Positions 1 through 7,716 of a stretch of 11,171 nucleotides of DNA are shown here, in pieces. Origin of the DNA: Bacteroidales bacterium (GTDB lineage Bacteria; Bacteroidota; Bacteroidia; Bacteroidales; UBA932); the NCBI GenBank assembly GCA_016283985.1, contig JAEENZ010000255.1, forward strand, positions 1 through 11,171. The letters are read 5' to 3'. How positions within the stretch are numbered: the stretch's first letter is position 1; each line of letters begins with the position of its first letter. The notes beneath the pieces were generated by a model. That model searched no databases. It had not been told where the DNA came from and saw nothing but the letters and a program-made list of their open reading frames with translations. The position numbers and the translations under genes were made by a program.

Positions 1-687
1 GTCCGAAGGGTGTTCCACGTTCATGAAGTGCTGGAAGCTGTTGTGTATGGCCTGGGTATGGTGCTGTATCTGCTTGTCGGTCAGATATCTGGGTGTGCCG
101 AGGGTATTCGCGTTCAGGATGGTGCGGGCGCAGAGCTCGAGAGTCTCAAAGCGCTGGTAGGCATCCGCGATGTCTTCTCCCATCAGAACCACGCCGTGGT
201 TCTCCATAATAACTGCCTTGTAATCAGGGTTTTTGGCGAACTCGCCGGCAATCTTCTCTCCCAGCAGCTCGCTGCCGGGGAGGGCGTATGGAGCGAATCC
301 CACCGGCCCGCAGACTCCGAGGGCCTGGGGCAGGATGGAGGTGTCCGGCACCTGATGGGTGATGCTGAAGGTCACCAGCCCCGGAGGATGGGCGTGGATG
401 ACGCTGTGAAGCCCCGGGCGCATCTTGTAGAGAGCCCTGTGGAAGGGATACTCCGATGATGGCTTGTGCGGGCCGATGATCGTTCCGTCCGCCTTCACAC
501 ACATTATATCCTTGGGGGTGAGGCTGCCCTTGTCGATGCCGGCAGGGGTGATCCATATGTCTCCGTTGTCGTCCAGGATGGACAGGTTGCCGCCGGAGGT
601 GGTAGTCATCCCGCTTCTGTAGATCATTCCGATGATCAGGGTGATCTGCTCGGCGGGATGCATCAATGCTACATCAAGTTGCTTCAT
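1..687 (-). CDS. Class II aldolase/adducin family protein (fuculose-phosphate aldolase type), 3' end outside window
   Basis: This partial gene shows 229 codons, open to the window edge, and its stop lies outside. The family uses a zinc ion to cleave (or epimerise) sugar phosphates, typically fuculose- or rhamnulose-1-phosphate to DHAP plus lactaldehyde, or ribulose-5-phosphate. Visible signatures are SGGNLS at residues 31-36, a catalytic-type Glu79 in PSSEY, zinc ligands His98 and His100 in HAHP, and the third ligand His164 in ENHG, so the active site looks complete. The start is an ATG that overlaps the stop of the upstream dehydrogenase gene (ATGA, 684-687), which suggests translational coupling. 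At 229 residues without a stop it is already slightly longer than FucA-type aldolases (about 215), so a C-terminal extension is possible. The family is clear; the substrate is not. Confidence 0.88.
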   Translation of the reverse strand, partial: MKQLDVALMHPAEQITLIIGMIYRSGMTTTSGGNLSILDDNGDIWITPAGIDKGSLTPKDIMCVKADGTIIGPHKPSSEYPFHRALYKMRPGLHSVIHAHPPGLVTFSITHQVPDTSILPQALGVCGPVGFAPYALPGSELLGEKIAGEFAKNPDYKAVIMENHGVVLMGEDIADAYQRFETLELCARTILNANTLGTPRYLTDKQIQHHTQAIHNSFQHFMNVEHPSD

Positions 688-1952
688 AGTTTGTCTGCGT
701 TCGCCAACAGGTATTTCTCTGCCTCCACGCACCAGAGCCCATTGTGGGCCTTGCAGATGCGATCGAGCTCGTCGAAGACGGGTTTGCCCACCTTGCCGAA
801 GTCGGCGATGGCGGTGAGAGGCATGTCTATATGCGTGTAAATCAGCTTCTTGCCTCCGGGGATGGAGGTGAGGTTGAGGGTGGTGTCGATGACCGCGTTC
901 AGGCCGCCGATGTGGGTAACGAGGCCTGCAGGATCCATGCCCTTGCCCATCATGGCGAGGGCTTCCTTCATGTCTTCGGTGTTGCCGCCGCTGGTGCCTA
1001 CCACGTGGGTGGAGGCGTAGTGGACGTTATAGAAGTTGAAGGGTGCCTTGAAGGGTGCCTTCGAAGGACCGGAGAAAAAGTTCAGGCATCCGTCGAATGC
1101 GAGGATGTCGTCGGCCTGCTCCACTACCGCGGGCACGGGGGCCATCACCACGACCTCGTCGTAGCCTTCGCCTCCGGAGATTTCCCTGAGGGTGGCCACG
1201 GGATCTTCCACCGCACCGGTGTTCACATATTTGAGCTCGATGCCGCGGGATTTAGCGAATTCGGCGGTGTAGAGGCTCGCAGCACGGTCCAGACGGGTCT
1301 GGTCGATATCGGTGACAACGAAAAGCGATGGCTTGCGGTCTTCGCGGTGCAGCACGTAGTTGATGCAGGCGAGGCCCATCGGCCCTACTCCGGCGAGGAG
1401 AGCGAGTTTGCCGCCGTCCTTTATCTCCATCTGATGCTCATAGGAGCCCGGAGTGGTGTGATAGCAGGCGTGCATGGCGCCGATCACGCAGGAAAGAGGT
1501 TCGCTGAGGGATGCGGGGTAGAACGCCTCGCCGCTGTAGGGGAGGAGGCATCCTTTTTCCATCACCTCGTTGGGGATGACGATGTAGGTGGCGTCACCGC
1601 CGATATACTGGTAGGAATAGCCGGGAGCGCTGAGGACGCCGATCGGGCCGCCCTCGTAGAACAGGGCGGGCTGGATGGAGAACTTGTCCCCGGCCTTGAA
1701 CTGGCCCTGCCATTTCTTGCCGACTTCCACTATCTCGCCGGCGAATTCATGACCGACTATGGTCGGTTTCTCCGCAATGTTGCGGGGCACCCTCTTGTGG
1801 GTATCCGCCTGATGCGCCGCCTTGTATGTCGACATGCAGATGCTGTCGCTCACCACCTTGGCGAGAATCTCGTTTTCCTTGATTGCCGGGAGTTCGAACT
1901 CCTCGAGTCTCAAATCGTCTTTTCCGTGAAGACGTACTGCTTTTGTTTTCAT
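684..1952 (-). CDS. Zinc-dependent alcohol dehydrogenase, SorE/YggP (L-sorbose-1-phosphate reductase) type
   Basis: This 422-residue medium-chain dehydrogenase is the length expected for the SorE/YggP group, whose characterised member SorE reduces L-sorbose-1-phosphate to glucitol-6-phosphate with NAD(P)H. Visible features are Cys39 in the catalytic zinc position, GHEF with His68-Glu69, Glu151 in the SEPLSC segment, the nucleotide-binding glycines GVGPMG at 188-193, and the group-typical stretch [11 protein letters not shown] near 318-328. There is no cysteine-rich structural zinc lobe, as in this group. The start ATG lies 27 nt after the stop of the upstream aldolase/dehydrogenase gene and is preceded by a run of nine A (minus strand), not by a Shine-Dalgarno site. 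The stop overlaps the start of the following aldolase. Its neighbours suggest it converts a sugar or polyol phosphate into, or from, the ketose substrate of the aldolases. The exact substrate is inferred only. Confidence 0.85.
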   Translation of the reverse strand: MKTKAVRLHGKDDLRLEEFELPAIKENEILAKVVSDSICMSTYKAAHQADTHKRVPRNIAEKPTIVGHEFAGEIVEVGKKWQGQFKAGDKFSIQPALFYEGGPIGVLSAPGYSYQYIGGDATYIVIPNEVMEKGCLLPYSGEAFYPASLSEPLSCVIGAMHACYHTTPGSYEHQMEIKDGGKLALLAGVGPMGLACINYVLHREDRKPSLFVVTDIDQTRLDRAASLYTAEFAKSRGIELKYVNTGAVEDPVATLREISGGEGYDEVVVMAPVPAVVEQADDILAFDGCLNFFSGPSKAPFKAPFNFYNVHYASTHVVGTSGGNTEDMKEALAMMGKGMDPAGLVTHIGGLNAVIDTTLNLTSIPGGKKLIYTHIDMPLTAIADFGKVGKPVFDELDRICKAHNGLWCVEAEKYLLANADKL

Positions 1953-1979
1953 ATATCTTTTTTTTTAGTATCAAAGAGG

Positions 1980-4013
1980 CTAGTTGAGCATGACCTGACC
2001 TCCGGTAACCGGGATTGCCTGTCCCGTTTCTCCTGTCTGATCCATGGCATAGAGGATGGCCTTCGTGACATCCACGGGATTGCATCCCTTGTGCATGGGA
2101 ACCTTGCTCAGATAATATTCCTTAACATCCGCCACCGTCTTTGCGCCCGGCACCTTGCCGGCCTTGAGGTACTGGATGTAGAGGCCCTTTTCGGGATCGC
2201 TCCACAGAGGTCCGTCCAGATAGTTGCCGGGGCAGATGCTGTTCACCTTGATGCGGTAGGGGGCCAGTTCGAGGGCGAAGGACTGGGTGAGTCCGATGCC
2301 GCCGAACTTGCTTCCCGCGTATGCGAAATTGGCCTTGCTGCCCTCCAGGCCGCTCTTGCTGTTCACCTGGATGATATCCGCGAAATACTCCGGATCCACC
2401 GCGGTCTGAAGCTTCATCACGTGCTGGGCGACCTTGGCGCAGTAGAAATATGCGCTGTAATTGATCTTGGTGACGAACTCCATGTTCTCGGGAGTCATCG
2501 CCTCGAGGTCGCCTGCGCGCACCACGCCCGCGTTGCTCACGAATGCGTCGAGAGCGCCGAAATTGGCGATGGTGACTGCGATGAGGTTGTTCAGGCTGTC
2601 CATGTCGGCAACGTTAGTCTTCACGAAGATGACGCGGTTGTTCTTGCAGATTGCATTGAATGATGCCGCGGTTGCCTCGCCGGTGACTTCGTTGAGGTCT
2701 GCCACCACTATGTTGGCGCCCTCTTTCACGAGTTCGCGGGCAATGCCCTCGCCGAAGCCCTGGGCTGCACCGGTTACGATGATGGTCTTGCCTTCTGCAC
2801 GGCCTGCGGATGCTCCTGCGGCCACCTTGCGACGGTAGTTCTCCACTTCCCAGTTGTCGATGAAATCGATCCATTTGGGCTCCATCGGATGCTCTCCGCC
2901 GAATGCCTGAGCACCTGCGGCCACTTTCATGGCATCGAGGAACACCTCGGTGATTATGCCGGCGTTCTTGGCGTTGTCGCCGACCGCCACCAGGCCTATG
3001 CCCTTGATGAGGATAACCTTGGGAGTGTGACCGTATTTGGCGACATAGTCTTCTATGGCCTTTTCCGCCTTTGCGATATCGGCATCTTCAAGCCAGATAT
3101 AGTGGCTCTTGCAATACACTATGATGTCCGGCGTGAACGGTGCCGCCACCTTCTTGAAAGCCTCCGCACTCTCGGTGAACTGCTTCGTCAGTTCGTTGCA
3201 GGTCACCTTCAGCGTCTTCAGTCCGCGTCCGCCCCGGCTCAGTATCTGCCGGATTGCCGGAATGGTCTCTACCATGACATTTCCAGGTGCGCTGTCGGCA
3301 GGTTGTCCCTCTGAAACCGCTGCCACCCTCGGCATGCTAAGAGGGGGGACCGCGTCAGCGGTGGGGTCGAGCGAATGCGAGACGGTTGAAGAGGGACAAC
3401 CTGCCGCAGCGCCCAACAAATTAATGATACTGTCATATATGGCGTCGATTTCGGTGACTGAGTCGGCGCCGACGAAGATGCCATGATTCTGCAGGAAGAT
3501 GACATGCGGTTCAGCGCCACGGGATGCCTTGTATGCCTCGATCTCGTCATAGACCTTCTTGAAAAGAGTATATCCGGGATCGCAATAGGGGATGTACAGA
3601 GCATCGGGGAACAGTTCCTTGCACTTGGCCTCGGCCTGCACCGAACACATGAGGGCGTTCACCAGGGTGGGATGAAGATGCACCACGAAAGCGAAGCCAA
3701 TGGCATTGTGCATGGAAGTCTCCACCGAAGGGCGGCGGTCCTTGGTTATGCATGCCGCGGCCAGGTCTTCCTTCACCTGGGCCTCGCGCTCGGCAGTGTC
3801 GGCACTGTATGCCTTGGTGCCCATCGAATTCAGCTTGGCGCGGTCCAGAACGGCAAATCCGTCTTCGCCAATGGTGGCGAGGGCGTGGCCGCTGGCCTTT
3901 ACCCACAGTTTGTCAGCGGTCTTGAACGAAGTGTTGCCGCCACCGGCAATCACGAACCTGGAATCCGACCCGTACCTGCGGGATACCTCAATCAGTTGTT
4001 CAATTTCTTTCAT
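1980..4013 (-). CDS. Bifunctional class II aldolase / short-chain dehydrogenase (rhamnulose-1-phosphate aldolase-lactaldehyde dehydrogenase type)
   Basis: This 677-residue two-domain enzyme resembles the fused RhaE/RhaW-type proteins, in which an aldolase splits L-rhamnulose-1-phosphate to DHAP and L-lactaldehyde and a dehydrogenase oxidises the aldehyde. The N-terminal aldolase part (about 1-390) has GGGNTS at 24-29, zinc-ligand HLHP at 112-115 and QNHG at 175-178. The C-terminal SDR part (about 405-677) has the Rossmann motif TGAAQGFGEG at 414-423, NAG at 494-496, catalytic Ser in NSKSG (551-555) and the Tyr/Lys pair YAGSK (565-569). The start ATG at 4013 has no Shine-Dalgarno site and follows a 106-nt gap rich in inverted repeats. 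An oddity is residues 201-242, which are encoded by a 124-bp element with 23/24-bp inverted ends and look like a foreign insertion in a loop; the reading frame stays open. The substrate could be another deoxyketose phosphate. Confidence 0.88.
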   Translation of the reverse strand: MKEIEQLIEVSRRYGSDSRFVIAGGGNTSFKTADKLWVKASGHALATIGEDGFAVLDRAKLNSMGTKAYSADTAEREAQVKEDLAAACITKDRRPSVETSMHNAIGFAFVVHLHPTLVNALMCSVQAEAKCKELFPDALYIPYCDPGYTLFKKVYDEIEAYKASRGAEPHVIFLQNHGIFVGADSVTEIDAIYDSIINLLGAAAGCPSSTVSHSLDPTADAVPPLSMPRVAAVSEGQPADSAPGNVMVETIPAIRQILSRGGRGLKTLKVTCNELTKQFTESAEAFKKVAAPFTPDIIVYCKSHYIWLEDADIAKAEKAIEDYVAKYGHTPKVILIKGIGLVAVGDNAKNAGIITEVFLDAMKVAAGAQAFGGEHPMEPKWIDFIDNWEVENYRRKVAAGASAGRAEGKTIIVTGAAQGFGEGIARELVKEGANIVVADLNEVTGEATAASFNAICKNNRVIFVKTNVADMDSLNNLIAVTIANFGALDAFVSNAGVVRAGDLEAMTPENMEFVTKINYSAYFYCAKVAQHVMKLQTAVDPEYFADIIQVNSKSGLEGSKANFAYAGSKFGGIGLTQSFALELAPYRIKVNSICPGNYLDGPLWSDPEKGLYIQYLKAGKVPGAKTVADVKEYYLSKVPMHKGCNPVDVTKAILYAMDQTGETGQAIPVTGGQVMLN
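3289..3412. repeat. 124-bp palindromic element inside the aldolase/dehydrogenase gene, read in frame
   Basis: The two ends are inverted repeats. CGGCAGGTTGTCCCTCT (3296-3312) pairs perfectly with 3390-3406, and after one bulged T (3295) GCGCTG (3289-3294) pairs with CAGCGC (3407-3412). A small inner hairpin, ACCGC-GTCA-GCGGT, lies in the middle (about 3348-3363). The element encodes about 41 residues (roughly 201-242 of the protein), low in hydrophobic character and rich in Ser, Pro and Ala, between two conserved aldolase segments. This looks like a dispersed palindromic repeat that landed in a tolerant loop without breaking the frame. No transposase is visible, and no second copy of this element is seen in the window. 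Confidence 0.75.
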
Positions 4014-4119
4014 ATTCTCTCATCTGGTGGGGAAGGTGGAATTTTAAGCCCGGGACCTTCCCCAGTAAAAATGCATTTCAATAACCTCTATGCCAATATT
4101 GACGGGGAAGGTCTGACCC
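4014..4119. other. Longest gap inside the operon, holding inverted repeats
   Basis: This 106-nt spacer between the PHP gene and the aldolase/dehydrogenase gene is the only sizeable break in the minus-strand run. It is made mostly of two inverted copies of a 35-bp hairpin sequence with about 40 nt between them. No TTTG/TAnnTTTG promoter is seen here on the minus strand and no U-tract follows the hairpins, so neither an internal promoter nor a classic terminator can be supported. The hairpins might limit read-through or protect the upstream mRNA. Confidence 0.6.
4029..4063 (+). repeat. 35-bp hairpin repeat, copy 1
   Basis: The ends GGGGAAGGT and ACCTTCCCC form a perfect 9-bp stem. The copy shares 28 of 35 positions with the inverted copy at 4104-4138, including GGGGAAGGTGG followed by ATTTTA. 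It lies between genes, a short distance upstream of the aldolase/dehydrogenase start. Confidence 0.85.
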
Positions 4120-4138
4120 CTAAAATGCCACCTTCCCC
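4104..4138 (-). repeat. 35-bp hairpin repeat, copy 2, covering the end of the PHP gene
   Basis: This is the inverted partner of the copy at 4029-4063, with the same 9-bp terminal stem. The last five codons (GKVAF) and the TAG stop of the PHP gene lie within it, so the repeat supplies the natural end of that protein. The two copies together form a REP-pair (BIME-like) arrangement that could also fold as one large cruciform. Confidence 0.85.
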
Positions 4139-5229
4139 AAAATCTCAGTATTCCCCTCGTCCTGAAGGGCGGAAAGAGATGCTTTTCGCTCGCGGAAGGC
4201 TTTGCCGTCTTCGGCGAAAAGCTTCTGGTGGGCTGCCACTGCACATGCACCGCGATAGTTAATGGCCTTCAGTTTGTTGCTGAGGTCCGCGGCATCGCGG
4301 GTGCGGAGCTTAACCGGCTCCATGGCGGGAGTGTTGTGCTCGGAACCGAAAGTGACGACGAAACCCTCATCTTCCAGATATCCGGCATAGCTCTCCAGCA
4401 CCGCGGTGGTATTGCGGGTGGTAATGAATTCCACGGACTTGAATCCGCGCTTCTTGAGCGTATCCGCCGCCTTCTGCAGGTCCCCCTCGAAATCCGTGAA
4501 GTTACCCTTGGCATCATCTGCCAGGAACGGATAGGTAGGGATACCTCCGGCCGCCTCGATTATGTGCTGCACGGTTTCCATGGGAAGGAACGCCTTGGGA
4601 TCCTCGGGCACGAAGGCCGCGCCGCCGGCTTTCAGCAACTTGGAACGCAGGTCGTTCTCGATCTTGGCAGGAGCGGCTGTCATGTCGACCAGGGCTGAAA
4701 GATCGCTCGACTGCGCCCGGGATAATAGGGCCATGCGAAGCGCCTTGGCAAGATGCCTCTCGCGTATGGACCCGCGCGTAAGCTTCTCCCGTATCTCGTT
4801 GAAATCCAGCTGGATACCCAATCCTTCCGATGCAAGCCACTCGTTCAGCTTGGCACACATCCTTTCCACCTGGGCATTGGATTCGGCGCGGACCGCCTGA
4901 AGCTGCCGCAGGGGCTCGCCGCTCAGGATGACCGGATAGGCCAGACCCTTGCCGCTGATGTAGGTGCGCCCCGGATTATTGGGGTCGTTCACCCTCAGGC
5001 CAGCGGCCTGGTCCTCGGAGTTCAGGGAGATGAACTCGATGCCGAAGAGAGGGAAGAGGCCGCGCTCGGCGCAGCCTTCCTTCCAGTCTTTGTATCCGTC
5101 GGTGGAATAGAAATCGTTGATACCCACGACTCCGACACCTTCGGTGGCGGCCATGTCGAGAGCCTGCTTTACGTCGGTGAAGGCGCTGAAGGAATAGGGG
5201 GTATGCAGATGGGCGTTTACATCTATCAT
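4120..5229 (-). CDS. PHP-domain metal-dependent hydrolase-like protein of unknown substrate
   Basis: This 369-residue protein begins with a PHP-type motif, HLH at residues 7-9 (HLHTPYSF). Other likely metal ligands are Glu65 in GIEF, His159 in RERHLA and His298 in GSEHNTP. PHP proteins are typically trinuclear-metal phosphoesterases, for example histidinol phosphatase. The usual second motif TDH appears as NDF (residues 38-40), so one common histidine is missing. The ATG at 5229 was chosen because it puts HLH at the normal distance from the N-terminus, follows the E1 stop by one nucleotide and has a good upstream AAAGGTG. A GTG at 5250 would overlap E1 by 20 nt. The C-terminal tail, after about residue 350, ends in a hairpin repeat and may be partly repeat-derived. 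Its place between the dehydrogenase complex and the sugar-phosphate enzymes suggests a phosphatase or hydrolase in the same pathway; this is inference. Confidence 0.75.
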   Translation of the reverse strand: MIDVNAHLHTPYSFSAFTDVKQALDMAATEGVGVVGINDFYSTDGYKDWKEGCAERGLFPLFGIEFISLNSEDQAAGLRVNDPNNPGRTYISGKGLAYPVILSGEPLRQLQAVRAESNAQVERMCAKLNEWLASEGLGIQLDFNEIREKLTRGSIRERHLAKALRMALLSRAQSSDLSALVDMTAAPAKIENDLRSKLLKAGGAAFVPEDPKAFLPMETVQHIIEAAGGIPTYPFLADDAKGNFTDFEGDLQKAADTLKKRGFKSVEFITTRNTTAVLESYAGYLEDEGFVVTFGSEHNTPAMEPVKLRTRDAADLSNKLKAINYRGACAVAAHQKLFAEDGKAFRERKASLSALQDEGNTEILGKVAF

Positions 5230-5230
5230 A

Positions 5231-7711
5231 TTACACACCTTTCTTTGCACGCAGGATCTGCTGTGCGTTGGTAAAGTTTCCGGTGGGAACGTAACCCGGC
5301 AGCGGAACCATCTTTTCGTTGATCACGTCCAGGAACCACTCAGGCTGAGGGAAGAATGCTTCCTCGAGCTCGTGGCAAGGGGTGATCCAGTTGCGGGAAC
5401 CGAGCACCACGGGAGCTGCGTCGAGGTAGTCGAAGCAGAGGTCCGCGATGTTGGCGGCAAGGTCGTTAAGGAAGGATCCGCGCGCGGAAGCGTCTCCCGC
5501 AATGATGATGCGGCCAGTCTTCTTCACGCTCTCAATAACCTTTTCGTAGTTGAACGGCACCAGGGTGCGGGCGTCGATGACTTCCGCCTCGAGGCCGTAC
5601 TTCTCTTTCAGCATGTCGGCCGCCTTGAGGGCGCGGTAGAGGGTTGCGCCGATGGTGAGGAAGGTGACATCCTTTCCTGCGCGCTTGACATCCGGCTCGC
5701 CGAGAGGAATCTCGTAGTATCCTTCAGGCACGCCGCCCTCGTGGAACTGCTCGCCTATGCCGTAGAGGCGCTGGCTCTCGAAGAAGATGACGGGGTCGGT
5801 GCCCTGCAGGGCGCTGTTCATGAGGCCCTTGGCATCGTAGGGGGTGACGGGGAAGACAACCTTCAGGCCCGGGATGTGGGTGCAGAGGGATGTCCAGTCC
5901 TGGGAGTGCTGGGCGCCGTACTTGCTGCCGACGGACACGCGCACCACGACGGGCATCTTGAGGATGTTGCCGCTCATGGCCTGCCACTTCGGGAGCTGGT
6001 TGAAGATCTCGTCACCGCAGCAGCCGAGGAAGTCGCAGTACATGATCTCGGGGATCACGCGGCCACCGCACATGGCATAACCGATGGCTGTGCCGATGAT
6101 GGCTGCTTCTGCGATAGGGCTGTTGAACAGACGGTGGTATGGGAGTGCCTCAGTGAGGCCGCGGTAGACTGCGAACGCGCCGCCCCACTCACGGTTCTCC
6201 TCGCCATATGCGACGAGGCTGGAATCCTTGTAAAAACGGTCCACGATGGCCTCGAACACGCCGTCGCGGAAGTTGTAGCTCTTCATGCTGCTGACGGGTT
6301 TGCCGTCTTTGTCGAGCCAGAAGCGCTCCTTGCCGGCTATCTGTTTCACGCGGGGATTCTCCTCAAGGGGCATCAGCACCTCGGGCTTTGCATCGCCGAA
6401 GGAATCCACGCTGCCATTGGAATACATCATGTCGCCGAGGAGTTCGTTGTCCTTCACAAGGTCCATGCGGGGGGAGATCTCAGGGTCGATGGCGAGCTTG
6501 TACATCTCGAAGATGGTCTCCTTCATCTTGGCCTGGATGGCGTCCAGATCCTTCTGGGTGGCCACGCCGGCCTCGATGAGGCGCTTGCCGTAGGCCACGA
6601 TGCAGTCTTCCGCCTCCCATGCGGCGATTTCCTCTTTGGTGCGGTAGGAACTCTGGTCCGAAGGGGAGTGGCCACTGTAGCGGTAGGTCACCACGTCGAG
6701 CAGGGCCGGGCCTTCTTTCTTCTCGAGAAGGGCCTTCTTGCGGCGGAATGCGTCGATGACCGCGAGGGGATCATATCCGTTCACGCGCTCGGCGTGCCAG
6801 GCTTCGGGGTTGAATCCTGCACCCAGACGTGCGGGGAAGGTGTATCCCATGGTCTCGCCCTTGGTCTGGCCGCCCATGGCGTACTGGTTGTCCATAACGT
6901 TGATGAGCACCGGCAGGCCGCCCTTCATGTCGCCCTCCCAGAGGGTGTGGAACTGGTCCATGGATGCGAAGGTCATGCCCTCGAGGACCGGGCCGCGGGC
7001 CATTGCGCCGTCGCCGAGGTTGGCGACCACGATGCCCTTCTTGCGGTTGACCTTCTTATAGAGAGCTGCACCCACGGCGATGGATCCGCTGCCGCCCACG
7101 ATGGCGTTGTTGGGATAGATGCCGAAGGGGGTGAAGAAGGTGTGCATGCTTCCGCCCAGGCCCTTGTTGAAGCCGGTAGTGCGGGCGAAGATCTCGGCGA
7201 TGGCGCCGTAGATGAGGAAGCGCACTCCGAGTTCCTTGGTGCTGCCCTTGAATCCTTTCTTGGCCACGTTTACGGTGGCGCCGCCCCAGAACTCGTTCAT
7301 TATCTTCTCGAGTTCCTTCTCGGGGAGGATCTCGATGCTGCGCAGGCCCTTGGCGAGGATTTCGCCGTGGCTGCGGTGGCTGCCGAAGATGAAGTCGTCG
7401 GTGGTAAGATTGTAGGCCATACCTACGGCCGCTGCCTCCTGACCTGCGGAAAGGTGGGCGGGGCCGGGGTTGTTGTACTCCACTCCATTGTATCCGCCGG
7501 TGGTCTTGACCAGGTTGAGCATGGTCTCGAACTCGCGGATGGTGAACATGTCGCGGTAGATGCGGAGGAGGTCCTCCTTAGTGAAGTTGCCCTCTTTAAG
7601 TTCGTCCTTTACAGTCTTCTTGTACTGCATCACGGGGATTTCGGGGAACTTGATCTCGTGCTCTTTCGGGCGGAGGGTGATCTCGGGATCGATATAAAGT
7701 GATTTAGGCAT
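5231..7711 (-). CDS. Fused E1 alpha/beta subunit of a thiamine-diphosphate 2-oxo acid dehydrogenase complex
   Basis: This 826-residue protein joins both E1 subunits in one chain. E1 decarboxylates a 2-oxo acid (or cleaves acetoin) with thiamine diphosphate and passes the acyl group to lipoyl-E2. The alpha half (about 45-470) shows GSHRSHGE at 110-117, the ThDP/Mg motif starting GDG at 233-235 and ending near DNQYAM at 274-279, and SGHS at 346-349. The beta half (about 477-826) shows EENREWGG (504-511), NSPIAEAAIIG (530-540), His602 in AQHSQDW and the THIPGLKVV segment (611-619). Separate subunits would total about 655 residues, so this fusion has extra length in the N-terminus, in the alpha half and in the joint at 420-475. 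The gene starts 5 nt after the E3 stop. The substrate class (pyruvate, branched-chain or acetoin-like) cannot be decided from motifs. Confidence 0.92.
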   Translation of the reverse strand: MPKSLYIDPEITLRPKEHEIKFPEIPVMQYKKTVKDELKEGNFTKEDLLRIYRDMFTIREFETMLNLVKTTGGYNGVEYNNPGPAHLSAGQEAAAVGMAYNLTTDDFIFGSHRSHGEILAKGLRSIEILPEKELEKIMNEFWGGATVNVAKKGFKGSTKELGVRFLIYGAIAEIFARTTGFNKGLGGSMHTFFTPFGIYPNNAIVGGSGSIAVGAALYKKVNRKKGIVVANLGDGAMARGPVLEGMTFASMDQFHTLWEGDMKGGLPVLINVMDNQYAMGGQTKGETMGYTFPARLGAGFNPEAWHAERVNGYDPLAVIDAFRRKKALLEKKEGPALLDVVTYRYSGHSPSDQSSYRTKEEIAAWEAEDCIVAYGKRLIEAGVATQKDLDAIQAKMKETIFEMYKLAIDPEISPRMDLVKDNELLGDMMYSNGSVDSFGDAKPEVLMPLEENPRVKQIAGKERFWLDKDGKPVSSMKSYNFRDGVFEAIVDRFYKDSSLVAYGEENREWGGAFAVYRGLTEALPYHRLFNSPIAEAAIIGTAIGYAMCGGRVIPEIMYCDFLGCCGDEIFNQLPKWQAMSGNILKMPVVVRVSVGSKYGAQHSQDWTSLCTHIPGLKVVFPVTPYDAKGLMNSALQGTDPVIFFESQRLYGIGEQFHEGGVPEGYYEIPLGEPDVKRAGKDVTFLTIGATLYRALKAADMLKEKYGLEAEVIDARTLVPFNYEKVIESVKKTGRIIIAGDASARGSFLNDLAANIADLCFDYLDAAPVVLGSRNWITPCHELEEAFFPQPEWFLDVINEKMVPLPGYVPTGNFTNAQQILRAKKGV
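5233..5241 (-). promoter_or_regulatory. Shine-Dalgarno-like site for the PHP gene
   Basis: The minus strand reads AAAGGTGTG just before TAATATG. This is one of the few purine-rich ribosome-binding-like sites in the window. It supports the ATG at 5229 over the GTG at 5250, and fits re-initiation by ribosomes ending on E1. Confidence 0.5.
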
Positions 7712-7716
7712 GGCGG

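Noticed and set aside
1038..1061. Perfect 12-bp tandem duplication giving KAPFKAPF in the SorE-type dehydrogenase
   Set aside because: The region seems to keep the usual family length by my recollection of YggP, so it is probably convergent sequence and not an insertion.
744..2663. Long plus-strand open frame opposite the SorE-type and aldolase/dehydrogenase genes
   Set aside because: It crosses two well-supported genes on the other strand, matches no family, and is explained by codon bias leaving the opposite strand free of stops.
4014..4119. Rho-independent terminator after the PHP gene
   Set aside because: The stems are GC-rich, but no run of T follows either on the minus strand, and they read better as an interspersed repeat pair.
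4181..4222. 9-bp inverted repeat GCTTTTCGC/GCGAAAAGC inside the PHP coding region
   Set aside because: It is short with a 24-nt loop in coding DNA and no sign of a second copy; chance is likely, although it lies close to the hairpin repeats.
5372..7702. 776-codon plus-strand open frame opposite fused E1
   Set aside because: It mirrors the E1 gene almost exactly and has no recognisable domain; it is an antisense shadow.
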